From assembly GCA_026193125.1 (NCBI GenBank), contig JAPHSC010000406.1:1-8444 (forward strand): DNA of 8,444 nt, given 5' to 3'. This stretch comes from Gammaproteobacteria bacterium (GTDB lineage: Bacteria > Pseudomonadota > Gammaproteobacteria > Steroidobacterales > BM003). A model generated the notes under the pieces. It searched no databases and had not been told where the DNA came from. It saw nothing but the letters and a program-made list of their open reading frames with translations. Both the position numbers and the translations under genes were made by a program. Position 1 is the stretch's first letter; each line of letters begins with the position of its first letter. Shown here in pieces: positions 1 through 6,564 of the stretch.

Positions 1-720
1 AGACCCCAGGACGGCAGTTTCACTTTCCAGCAAGGCCCGCTATTTCATAATCTGGTGTTGGCGGACGAGGTCAACCGGGCCCCGGCGAAGGTGCAGTCCG
101 CCCTGCTGGAAGCCATGGCCGAGCGCCAGATAACCGTGGGACGCCACACCTATCCCCTGCCCCGTCTGTTTATGGTCATGGCTACACAGAACCCAATCGA
201 ACAGGAAGGCACTTACCCCCTGCCGGAGGCCCAACTCGACCGCTTCTTGTTGCATGTACGGATCGACTATCCCGATGCGACGGCGGAGAAGCAGATTCTT
301 GAGTTGGCCCGTGGCGAGGCCGCCCGTAGCGACAGCGGCCAGGTATCCAACTCCCAGGTCATGACCCTGGAGCAGATTTTCGCGGCTCGCAATGAGGTGC
401 TGAACCTGCACCTGGCGGAGCCGCTGGAGCACTATCTGATCCAGTTGATACAGGCGACCCGTAATCCGTCCGCTTACGGCGAGGACCTCGCCCGCTGGGT
501 CCAATACGGAGGCAGCCCACGTGCCACCATCGGCCTGGACAGGTCGGCCAGAGCGCATGCCTGGTTGGCCGGGCGGGATTTTGTCTCTCCCGAGGACATC
601 CAGATCATGGCGCCCGACGTGTTGCGTCATCGCCTTATCCTCAATTATGAAGCCGAGGCAGACGGCGTGACCACCGACCAGGTGATCAACGCCCTGCTGG
701 AACGGGTTGCCGTCCCCTGA
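1..720 (+). CDS. moxR: MoxR-family AAA+ ATPase, 5'-truncated by window edge
   Basis: The reading frame is open from base 1 to a TGA at 718-720, leaving 239 residues. MoxR proteins are usually about 300-330 residues, so roughly the first 80, including Walker A, lie left of the window. Visible in order (partial numbering): Walker B with LVLADEVNRA at 18-27; sensor 1 ATQNP at 61-65 followed by IEQEGTYPLPEAQLDRF, which holds the likely arginine finger R81; and a C-terminal lid helical domain with GGSPRATIGLDRSARA at 170-185, where R174 is the likely sensor 2. The GTG at 55 falls inside the conserved domain and is not a start. Family knowledge: MoxR ATPases are cytosolic chaperone-like enzymes often encoded beside VWA-domain proteins and thought to remodel or activate them. 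It leads the Bat operon here, 18 nt before the DUF58 gene. The true start and promoter cannot be seen. Confidence 0.96.
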   Translation, partial: RPQDGSFTFQQGPLFHNLVLADEVNRAPAKVQSALLEAMAERQITVGRHTYPLPRLFMVMATQNPIEQEGTYPLPEAQLDRFLLHVRIDYPDATAEKQILELARGEAARSDSGQVSNSQVMTLEQIFAARNEVLNLHLAEPLEHYLIQLIQATRNPSAYGEDLARWVQYGGSPRATIGLDRSARAHAWLAGRDFVSPEDIQIMAPDVLRHRLILNYEAEADGVTTDQVINALLERVAVP

Positions 721-738
721 GCAACTGGGGCAATCACT

Positions 739-1671
739 ATGATGGAAAAAGCGCAGAAAGAGCCGAGCCCGGTTTACGTCACCCTGGGATCCCTGGTGGC
801 CTTGCACAAGGGGGCGCGTTCGCTTCCCGGGAACCCACAGGCCATTCGGGCAGCAAGTGGTGACAGCTACCTGTCACCCTTCAAAGGCCGGGGTATGGAA
901 TACGACGAATCACGCCCCTACCAAAGTGGCGACGACGTGAGAAACCTGGATTGGCGTGTAATGGCGCGCACCGGCAAGCCCCACACCAAGGTCTTTCGCG
1001 AGGAGCGGGAACGGCCGGTATTCTGCCTGGTGGATTATCGTACCGGTATGTTTTTTGCCACTCGCGGCGTGTTCAAACACGTACTGGCCGCAGAACTGGC
1101 AAGCCTCGCCGCCTGGCGTGCCGTGATACATGGCGACCGGGTCGGCGGCATCGTGTTCTCGGATACAGTGCATCACGAGCTCAAACCAGAACGCGGTCGG
1201 GCTGCCACGCTTCACCTGCTACGCCAGCTCGAGGATGCCCAGGAGTGGCCCAGGGATGCCACCAGCCATTCTCCTGCTATCAACGGCGCCCTGGCCCGCC
1301 TGCGCAGACTGGCTCGCCCTGGTAGCCTGCTCATGTTATTCAGCGATTTCCGCGGCCTGGACCAGCGCGGTCAGGCACACCTGTCCTACCTGGCCAGGCA
1401 TAACGCTATGTTTCTGTTCCATGTGCACGATCCCATAGAGGAACACCTGCCGCCGCCGGGTCAGTATCCCATGGTCAGCGGCCGGCAAAGCTGGGTAATG
1501 GACAGTGCTAACCCCAAGGTTGCGCAGGCCCATATTCAGCGCTACCAGGATCATCGAGCCAGTCTGCAGGACCTGTGCAGACGCAATCAAAGCAGTTTTA
1601 TCACTTGCTCGACCGATGAGGATCCCCAGGCAATTATGCAGCGTGCCCTCGGAGGCGCAGCCCGCCCATGA
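739..1671 (+). CDS. DUF58 domain protein (VWA-like fold), MoxR partner
   Basis: The product is 310 residues. The DUF58 signature runs from about residue 50 to 77, starting GRGMEYDESRPYQSGDD and continuing through VRNLDWRVMAR, followed by the basic stretch TGKPHTKVFREERERP. A VWA-like region follows: strand VFCLVDY with D99, then RTGM in place of a full DxSxS MIDAS, then a GDRVGGIVF strand at 132-140 and LLMLFSDF at 197-204. No signal peptide or membrane helix is seen, so it should be cytosolic. Two ATGs sit in tandem at 739 and 742. Only a weak GGGG (727-730) lies upstream, 8 nt from the first, so the choice between them is open. The stop overlaps the next start as ATGA. Family knowledge: DUF58 proteins nearly always accompany moxR, but their biochemical role is undefined. 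The incomplete metal site appears to be a family trait rather than damage. Confidence 0.95.
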   Translation: MMEKAQKEPSPVYVTLGSLVALHKGARSLPGNPQAIRAASGDSYLSPFKGRGMEYDESRPYQSGDDVRNLDWRVMARTGKPHTKVFREERERPVFCLVDYRTGMFFATRGVFKHVLAAELASLAAWRAVIHGDRVGGIVFSDTVHHELKPERGRAATLHLLRQLEDAQEWPRDATSHSPAINGALARLRRLARPGSLLMLFSDFRGLDQRGQAHLSYLARHNAMFLFHVHDPIEEHLPPPGQYPMVSGRQSWVMDSANPKVAQAHIQRYQDHRASLQDLCRRNQSSFITCSTDEDPQAIMQRALGGAARP

Positions 1672-2168
1672 ATCCGGCTGACCTTCCGCTGCGCGACATA
1701 CACTTGCCGACACCTGTCGGTTGGTGGCCGTTGGCCCCGGGCTGGTGGTGGCTACTGGGGATACTGCTACTCCTGATTGCGGGTGTGTTGAGCGTGGCGT
1801 TGCTGCGTCGGTACCACAAAGCCAGGCTGGGTCATTGGGTGCGACCGGAATTTCGGTTGTTGATGAGCCAATACCAGCGAGATCATGACGCACTGGCTCT
1901 GCTGCAATCGATTTCCGCTCTGCTGCGACGAGCCTGCATCAGCCTTTACCCGCGGGAGCAGGTTGCCGGATTGACCCAGGAACGCTGGCTGGAACTGCTG
2001 AACAAGACAGGTGAGACCTCTCAATTCAGCGAGGGCCCGGGACAGTTGTTGGCTGACGGCCCCTACCGGGGATCTGTATCCGCAAGTCAGGTCGAAGAAC
2101 TTGTCCCGCTGGTCGAAGCCTGGATCGACCGCTGCAGCGGCCAAAAGCTGCGGAGCCCGAGACCATGA
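1668..2168 (+). CDS. DUF4381 single-pass membrane protein
   Basis: The product is 166 residues. The N-terminus carries the family hallmark LRDIHLPTPVGWWPLAPGWW (residues 8-27). One strong membrane helix follows at about 26-47, then the basic RRYHKAR, which by the positive-inside rule puts the C-terminal domain in the cytosol. The soluble part (about 55-160) is helical and contains LYPREQVAGLTQERWLELLN, typical of DUF4381. The start overlaps the DUF58 stop (ATGA at 1668-1671), and the gene's own stop overlaps the BatA start. A GGAGG at 1651-1655 lies 12 nt before the ATG, slightly long spacing, so coupling to upstream translation probably helps. Family knowledge: DUF4381 genes sit between DUF58 and VWA genes in proteobacterial Bat operons. 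Inference: it may dock the cytosolic MoxR/DUF58 pair to the membrane VWA proteins. No enzymatic motif is seen. Confidence 0.93.
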   Translation: MNPADLPLRDIHLPTPVGWWPLAPGWWWLLGILLLLIAGVLSVALLRRYHKARLGHWVRPEFRLLMSQYQRDHDALALLQSISALLRRACISLYPREQVAGLTQERWLELLNKTGETSQFSEGPGQLLADGPYRGSVSASQVEELVPLVEAWIDRCSGQKLRSPRP

Positions 2169-3157
2169 TCGAATTCCTGTGGCCCTGGGTATTCGCGACG
2201 CTGCCGCTGCCATTCCTGGTAAGGCTGCTCAAGCCTGTTCCCGCGGGCCAGCAAGGGGCCGCCCTGATCGTGCCAGTAGCCGAGGACTTTCAACCCATCG
2301 AGTCGCCGTCAATCAGGCCGGGGCGTTCCTGGTGGCGCTTTTGGCTTGCCTTGCTGTGTTGGGCTTTGCTGGTACTGGCAGCCGCCCGCCCTCAATTATT
2401 GGGGGAACCCGTGCCCCTCCCGGTAACCGGCAGAGACCTGATGCTTGCGGTAGACCTTTCGGGAAGTATGCAAGAACAGGATTTCCTGATTAACCAAAAG
2501 CCGGTAGACCGATTGACTGCAACCAAGTGGGTGGCAGGCGAATTCATTGAACGCCGGATTGGTGATCGAGTGGGCTTGATCCTGTTTGGTGAACGCGCCT
2601 ATCTGCAAGCGCCCCTGACTTTCGACCGGAAAACCGTGCGTACCTTGCTTGATGAATCGGTCATCGGCCTAGCCGGCCAGTTCACGGCCATAGGCGACGC
2701 AATTGGCCTGGCGGTCAAGCGCCTGCGTGAACGGGATCAAAAAAACCGGGTACTGATCCTGCTCACCGATGGCGCCAATACCGCAGGTGAAGTGGATCCG
2801 ATACAGGCCACGCGAATCGCCGCCGAGGCCGGCTTGAAAATTTACACCGTCGGTATCGGCGCAGACGCCATGCTCGTAAACAGCCGCTTCGGTCGGCGCC
2901 AGGTTAATCCCTCCCGGAATCTTGATGAAAAGGCCTTGCGCAACATCGCCGAACTGACCGGTGGTCGATACTTCCGAGCCCGGGATACGCAGGAGATGGA
3001 AAAAATCTACGCGGAACTGGACAGGCTTGAGCCGGTGACCGAAGAGGAACTCAATTACCGTCCGACAAAATCCCTGTACATGTGGCCGCTGTCCATTTCG
3101 CTGATCCTGGCTGCCCTGCTTGTCCTGTATCAACAGCGCAGGAGCACCCATGGCTGA
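2165..3157 (+). CDS. batA: BatA-type VWA domain membrane protein
   Basis: The product is 330 residues. Layout: N-terminal BatA-type hydrophobic segment (about 3-20, with WPW), a loop rich in Arg/Lys (20-58), a second helix (about 59-74), the VWA domain (about 90-285), and a last helix (about 305-322) ending in QQRRSTHG. Positive charges put the N-terminal loop and C-tail in the cytosol and the VWA domain in the periplasm. The MIDAS metal site looks complete: DLSGS at 97-101, T174 in QFTAIGD, and D202 in LLTDGANT. It should therefore bind a divalent metal and a protein ligand. The ATG overlaps the previous stop (ATGA at 2165-2168) and has GGAG at 2152-2155, 9 nt upstream. It overlaps the next gene by 8 bp. 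Family knowledge: Bat VWA proteins work with MoxR in stress or oxygen tolerance and envelope functions in Bacteroides, Leptospira and Francisella. The exact partner is unknown. Confidence 0.95.
   Translation: MIEFLWPWVFATLPLPFLVRLLKPVPAGQQGAALIVPVAEDFQPIESPSIRPGRSWWRFWLALLCWALLVLAAARPQLLGEPVPLPVTGRDLMLAVDLSGSMQEQDFLINQKPVDRLTATKWVAGEFIERRIGDRVGLILFGERAYLQAPLTFDRKTVRTLLDESVIGLAGQFTAIGDAIGLAVKRLRERDQKNRVLILLTDGANTAGEVDPIQATRIAAEAGLKIYTVGIGADAMLVNSRFGRRQVNPSRNLDEKALRNIAELTGGRYFRARDTQEMEKIYAELDRLEPVTEEELNYRPTKSLYMWPLSISLILAALLVLYQQRRSTHG
3140..3144 (+). promoter_or_regulatory. Ribosome binding site deciding the BatB/C start
   Basis: AGGAG lies 5 nt before the ATG at 3150, inside the end of the batA gene. 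This supports ATG 3150 over the in-frame TTG at 3120. The TTG would add ten residues (MSCINSAGAP) that have no family character, ahead of the typical BatB N-terminus MAELHFLRPFW. Confidence 0.8.
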
Positions 3158-4877
3158 GTTGCATTTTCTCCGACCATTTTGGCTGCTGGCGCTGGTCCCG
3201 CTAGCCCTGGCCCTGCTGTTCCTGTTACGGCAGAAACGTCGTGTGGGCAGCTGGCAAAAAGTGTGCGATCCGGAGTTAATTCCCCACGTAATCCGCCCGG
3301 GCCAGTCGGGCAACACTCCGCTACGCCTGGCATGGCTGGGTCTGAGTGCCTTGCTGGCCATTCTCGCCCTGGCCGGACCGGCCTGGAAGAAAATCCCGCA
3401 ACCGGTGTTTTCAGACACTAATGCGCTGATCATTGCCCTGGATCTGTCTTTGTCCATGGACGCCACCGATGTATCGCCCAGTCGACTGGGCCGCGCCATG
3501 TTCGAACTCCAGGATATCCTGGCTGCCCGCGACGCAGGACGTGGTGAGACAGGCTTGCTGGCTTACGCGGGTGAGGCATTCGCCGTCACTCCACTTACTG
3601 ATGACACCGACACTATTGCCAACTTGCTCAAGGCCCTGAGCAGTGACCTGATGCCCAGCCGTGGCAGCCACACCATCAAGGCGCTCGAATTGGCGGAGCA
3701 GCTGTTGGCTGGCACCGGCCCTGGAAGTGCGCACATTTTGCTGGTTACTGACAGTGCGGAGTATGACACCGACAAGGTAGTCAGGGCATTACGACGCAAG
3801 GGCATACGCACCTCGGTGCTGGCCATGGGTACGGTCGAAGGGGGTCCGATACCCACCGGCAAGGGTTTCGTTACTCGGCATGACGGGCAAATTGTCATTC
3901 CTACCCTGGACCTGAGAAACCTGTCGCGGGTAGCTAATGATGGTGGCGGCTTGCTTGTCAGGGGCCAGTCTGCTGACAATGAGATCCCGCAATTTGTGCA
4001 ATGGTTGGAAAGTCAGGCGCTAAGCGCTGCCGATGACAGCAAGGAACTGGAGGCGGACCTGTGGCGTGAGGAAGGTCCATGGCTGCTGGTGATCTTGATG
4101 CCCCTGGTCATACTGAGCTTTCGGCGCGGCATTATAGCGGTAGTCCTATTGATGATTTGGCTCCCGACACCCCAGCTCAGGGCCGATGAAAACAGTCTTT
4201 GGCTTACCCCGGACCAGCGGGCGGCGCGACTGCTGGAGAACGGCGATGTCTCGAATGCGGCAAGTCTTTTTCGAGATCCAGGCTGGAAGGCAGTGGCGAA
4301 TTATCGCAACGGTGATTTTCAGGCGGCGGCAGAAGTTCTTGCAGACAGGCTTGATGCGACCAGCCAATACAACCGCGGTAATGCGCTGGCCAGGGCGGGT
4401 GATTTCCAGGGTGCCATTGATGCCTACACGCGTGCCCTGGAACTTGATCCGCGCGATGACGATGCCCGTCACAACAAGGAACTGCTTGAACAGCAACTCC
4501 AGCAGAACGAGGAAAGCCAGGGAGACGGAGAACAGTCGGGCGACCCGGGAGATTCGGGGCAATCCGGTGGCCAGTCACAGGATTCCCAGACGCCCCAGGA
4601 TTCCGACAGCCAACAGTCCGGCGAGCAGCCGACCCAGGCCGATGAGGCCGAATCCGCCCAAAGCGACCGGCAGCAGGAACAAGGCGAACAGGGCGAAGGC
4701 GAGCAATCTCCCCTGGATACCATGACCCAGGCGCAAAAGGATGAAACGGCCCAGGCTACAGAGCAGTGGTTGCGTAGAATACCGGATGACCCGGGTGGTC
4801 TTTTGCGCCGCAAGTTTTACTACCAGTACCAGCAAAGGCCGCAAGAACCACCTAGCCAAGATGAGGAATTCTGGTGA
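3150..4877 (+). CDS. batB: BatB-BatC fusion: VWA domain plus TPR membrane protein
   Basis: From ATG 3150 the product is 575 residues. Layout: helix 11-26, basic RQKRR, helix about 60-76, VWA domain about 90-290, helix 310-324, FRR, helix 327-341, then TPR-like helices about 351-440 (NRGNALARAGDFQGAIDAYTRALELDP at its core). A Gln/Ser/Gly/Asp/Glu-rich linker (about 446-520) follows. The C-terminus carries the conserved motif WLRRIPDDPGGLLRRKF (540-556). Charges place the VWA and TPR parts in the periplasm. The MIDAS has DLSLS at 98-102 and D201, but the usual TDG reads T-D-S here (VTDSAEYD, 197-206). Family knowledge: BatB (VWA) and BatC (TPR) are separate genes in Bacteroidetes and spirochaetes; a single VWA-TPR gene is usual in pseudomonads and relatives. 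TPRs normally bind proteins, so this is probably the scaffold of the complex. The gene overlaps batA by 8 bp and batD by 4 bp. Confidence 0.95.
   Translation: MAELHFLRPFWLLALVPLALALLFLLRQKRRVGSWQKVCDPELIPHVIRPGQSGNTPLRLAWLGLSALLAILALAGPAWKKIPQPVFSDTNALIIALDLSLSMDATDVSPSRLGRAMFELQDILAARDAGRGETGLLAYAGEAFAVTPLTDDTDTIANLLKALSSDLMPSRGSHTIKALELAEQLLAGTGPGSAHILLVTDSAEYDTDKVVRALRRKGIRTSVLAMGTVEGGPIPTGKGFVTRHDGQIVIPTLDLRNLSRVANDGGGLLVRGQSADNEIPQFVQWLESQALSAADDSKELEADLWREEGPWLLVILMPLVILSFRRGIIAVVLLMIWLPTPQLRADENSLWLTPDQRAARLLENGDVSNAASLFRDPGWKAVANYRNGDFQAAAEVLADRLDATSQYNRGNALARAGDFQGAIDAYTRALELDPRDDDARHNKELLEQQLQQNEESQGDGEQSGDPGDSGQSGGQSQDSQTPQDSDSQQSGEQPTQADEAESAQSDRQQEQGEQGEGEQSPLDTMTQAQKDETAQATEQWLRRIPDDPGGLLRRKFYYQYQQRPQEPPSQDEEFW
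4485..4709 (+). repeat. Low-complexity Q/S/E/D/G-rich linker in BatB/C
   Basis: This segment encodes about 75 residues (446-520) that are almost all Gln, Ser, Glu, Asp and Gly, with irregular short units such as GEQSGDPGDSGQSGG and QDSQTPQDSDSQQSGEQ. It is strongly acidic and should be disordered. It joins the TPR region to the conserved C-terminal WLRRIPDDPGG motif. The unit length is not constant, so it is biased composition rather than a true tandem repeat. Long open frames on the other strand across it come only from this composition. Confidence 0.8.
4863..4868 (+). promoter_or_regulatory. Ribosome binding site for the GTG start of batD
   Basis: GAGGAA lies 5 nt before GTG 4874, within the last codons of the BatB/C gene. 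Together with the signal peptide that begins a few residues in, it supports the unusual GTG start overlapping the upstream TGA as GTGA. Confidence 0.7.
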
Positions 4878-6553
4878 TAGCGACCGGACAAAATCACGTT
4901 AAAACGCTCCAGTTCGCCCTGGCTCTGCTGTTGCTGACCCTGGGGGGAACCTTGCAGGCCGCGGTAAGCCTGACGGCGGACCGGAATCCTGTGAGGGTGA
5001 ATGAGTCCTTTACCCTGACCATACAACTTGACGGTCAGGAAACCGATGAACCCGAGCTGGCGCCCTTGACCAGCGTGCTGGACGTGCTGGGCACTAGCCA
5101 GGAAACACGCACGACTATCGTCAATCGGCAAATTCAAAGTGTGACATCCTGGCACGTTAGCGTAATGGCCAGGGATAGCGGCAAGCTTGTGATTGCGCCA
5201 GTCAAGGTGGGCAAGCAACAAACCAATGCCCTGGAAATCACGGTACAGGCGGCCGACAGCGGTCCACGCAGTGAACAGGATATTTACCTGGAGGTAGATG
5301 CCCAACCCCGTTCTCCCTACGTGCAACAGCAGGTGATCTACACCATCAGGCTGGTCTCGGCAGTGGTGACTGCAGACGAACGCCTGAGCGAGCCGAGGCT
5401 GCTGACCGGCGAGGCGGTGATAGAACAAATCGGAGACAGGAAGATATTTACCGTGCAACGGGGCAACCGAACCCTGCGGGTCATCGAATCCAGCTACGCA
5501 ATATTCCCGCAGAAAAGCGGCCCGCTTGAACTGGACAAGATACAGGCCCTGGTGAGGATTTTTGACACCTCCAGTGGTCAGTGGTCGCTGCTGTCACGCC
5601 GCCCCAGTGAATTCCGTCTCGACGGGGATGCGTTGACGCTACAGGTGCGTCCCCTGCCCTCTTCCTATCCACCCAGTCACTGGTTGCCGGCAAAACGGAT
5701 GCAGCTTGACGAAGGCATTACCGATGGACCTTACCGGGTGGGTGAGCCATTTACCCGCTCGGTACGTCTGCTGGCGCAGGGCCTGACCTCGGGACAATTG
5801 CCGGAAATACCCCTGCCGGTGCCGGCCGGCTTGAAGGCCTACCCCGATCGCCCTGTTTTCGCCGACCAGGGTGGACCGGACGGACTCAGCGCGTCACGGG
5901 AACAACGCACCGCCTACATTCCGTCCGCTGCCGGAGAACTCGTTATTCCCGCGCTGCGAATACCCTGGTGGAACACGACTGAGGACCGTCTCGAATATGT
6001 CGAACTGCCCAGGCGTGTGTTAACCATACTCCCGTCGTCACAGACCGATGAACTGCCCGGAAATGCACAAACAGACAACACTTCGGCCGCGCTCACGATG
6101 CATGACGGCGCCCCGATATGGAAAGTCACCACCGCCCTGGCCCTGCTTGCCTGGCTGATCACCCTGTTTGCCTGGACGAAAGGCAAGACCGGCTACTTTG
6201 ACCGGGTACGCAAGCCGGCAACGCCCAAGGCCGAAAGCCGCAGGGCACTGCTCAAAGCGCTGCGTGCAGCCTGCGAGGCAGGCGAACCGCGCGCGGCAAG
6301 AGACAGCTTGCTTCGCTATCTGAAAAGTGACTTTCCGGGACTCAACCCTGCCCAGGCGCTGGACAGGCTGGAGAAAAAGCGCCCGGGCCTGCTGCAAGAA
6401 ATCAACGATCTGGACCGGGTTATCTTCGGACCCGCTGGGGAAACAGCGACAGGCTGGCGCGGTGATCAGTTATGGCTGCTGCTTTGCGAGGCTCTGGAGC
6501 AGGAGGGTTCTGGCGAGACGAGCGGGGGGCTGACGGCTCTGTACCCGGACTAG
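4874..6553 (+). CDS. batD: BatD-family membrane-anchored periplasmic protein
   Basis: The product is 559 residues and starts at GTG. A signal peptide is visible: basic start with K10, hydrophobic core TLQFALALLLLTLGGTL, likely cleavage after Ala 29 or 30 (TLQAA). The mature part is a long beta-rich periplasmic region (about 31-413) of immunoglobulin-like modules: LTADRNPVRVNESFTLTI at the first, VDAQPRSPYVQQQVIYTIRL at the second, and a third near 280-385 with PYRVGEPFTRSVRL and IPSAAGELVIPALRIPWWN. One membrane helix (about 414-434) is followed by basic KGKTGYFDRVRK and a helical cytosolic tail (about 450-545). This matches the BatD ('oxygen tolerance') family in order and length. It is the last gene of the operon. 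Its stop lies 11 bp from the end of the convergent GGDEF gene, with no recognisable hairpin terminator between. Inference: the periplasmic modules contact the VWA/TPR parts of BatA and BatB/C while the tail faces MoxR/DUF58. Confidence 0.93.
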   Translation: MIATGQNHVKTLQFALALLLLTLGGTLQAAVSLTADRNPVRVNESFTLTIQLDGQETDEPELAPLTSVLDVLGTSQETRTTIVNRQIQSVTSWHVSVMARDSGKLVIAPVKVGKQQTNALEITVQAADSGPRSEQDIYLEVDAQPRSPYVQQQVIYTIRLVSAVVTADERLSEPRLLTGEAVIEQIGDRKIFTVQRGNRTLRVIESSYAIFPQKSGPLELDKIQALVRIFDTSSGQWSLLSRRPSEFRLDGDALTLQVRPLPSSYPPSHWLPAKRMQLDEGITDGPYRVGEPFTRSVRLLAQGLTSGQLPEIPLPVPAGLKAYPDRPVFADQGGPDGLSASREQRTAYIPSAAGELVIPALRIPWWNTTEDRLEYVELPRRVLTILPSSQTDELPGNAQTDNTSAALTMHDGAPIWKVTTALALLAWLITLFAWTKGKTGYFDRVRKPATPKAESRRALLKALRAACEAGEPRAARDSLLRYLKSDFPGLNPAQALDRLEKKRPGLLQEINDLDRVIFGPAGETATGWRGDQLWLLLCEALEQEGSGETSGGLTALYPD

Positions 6554-6564
6554 GCTGGTATCGA

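Noticed and set aside
40..807. Long minus-strand open frame (255 codons) opposite moxR
   Set aside because: It lies opposite a clear AAA+ gene, shows no recognisable domain, and is explained by GC-rich codon bias keeping the antisense frame open.
1336..1893. Minus-strand open frame of 185 codons spanning the DUF58/DUF4381 junction
   Set aside because: It crosses two well-supported plus-strand genes, has no coherent protein features and no ribosome site of note.
2129..2140. Perfect 12-bp palindrome CCGCTGCAGCGG just before the batA ribosome site
   Set aside because: It encodes ordinary codons at the end of the DUF4381 gene, is not repeated elsewhere that I can see, and a GC-rich palindrome of this size is expected by chance.
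3120..3149. Upstream TTG start giving ten extra residues on BatB/C
   Set aside because: ATG 3150 has AGGAG at 5 nt and yields the family-typical N-terminus; the extra residues look like read-through of batA sequence.
4469..4813. Minus-strand Ser/Cys-rich frame that resembles a small cysteine-rich protein
   Set aside because: The composition is the complement of the Q/S/E/D/G-rich linker of BatB/C and has no independent support.
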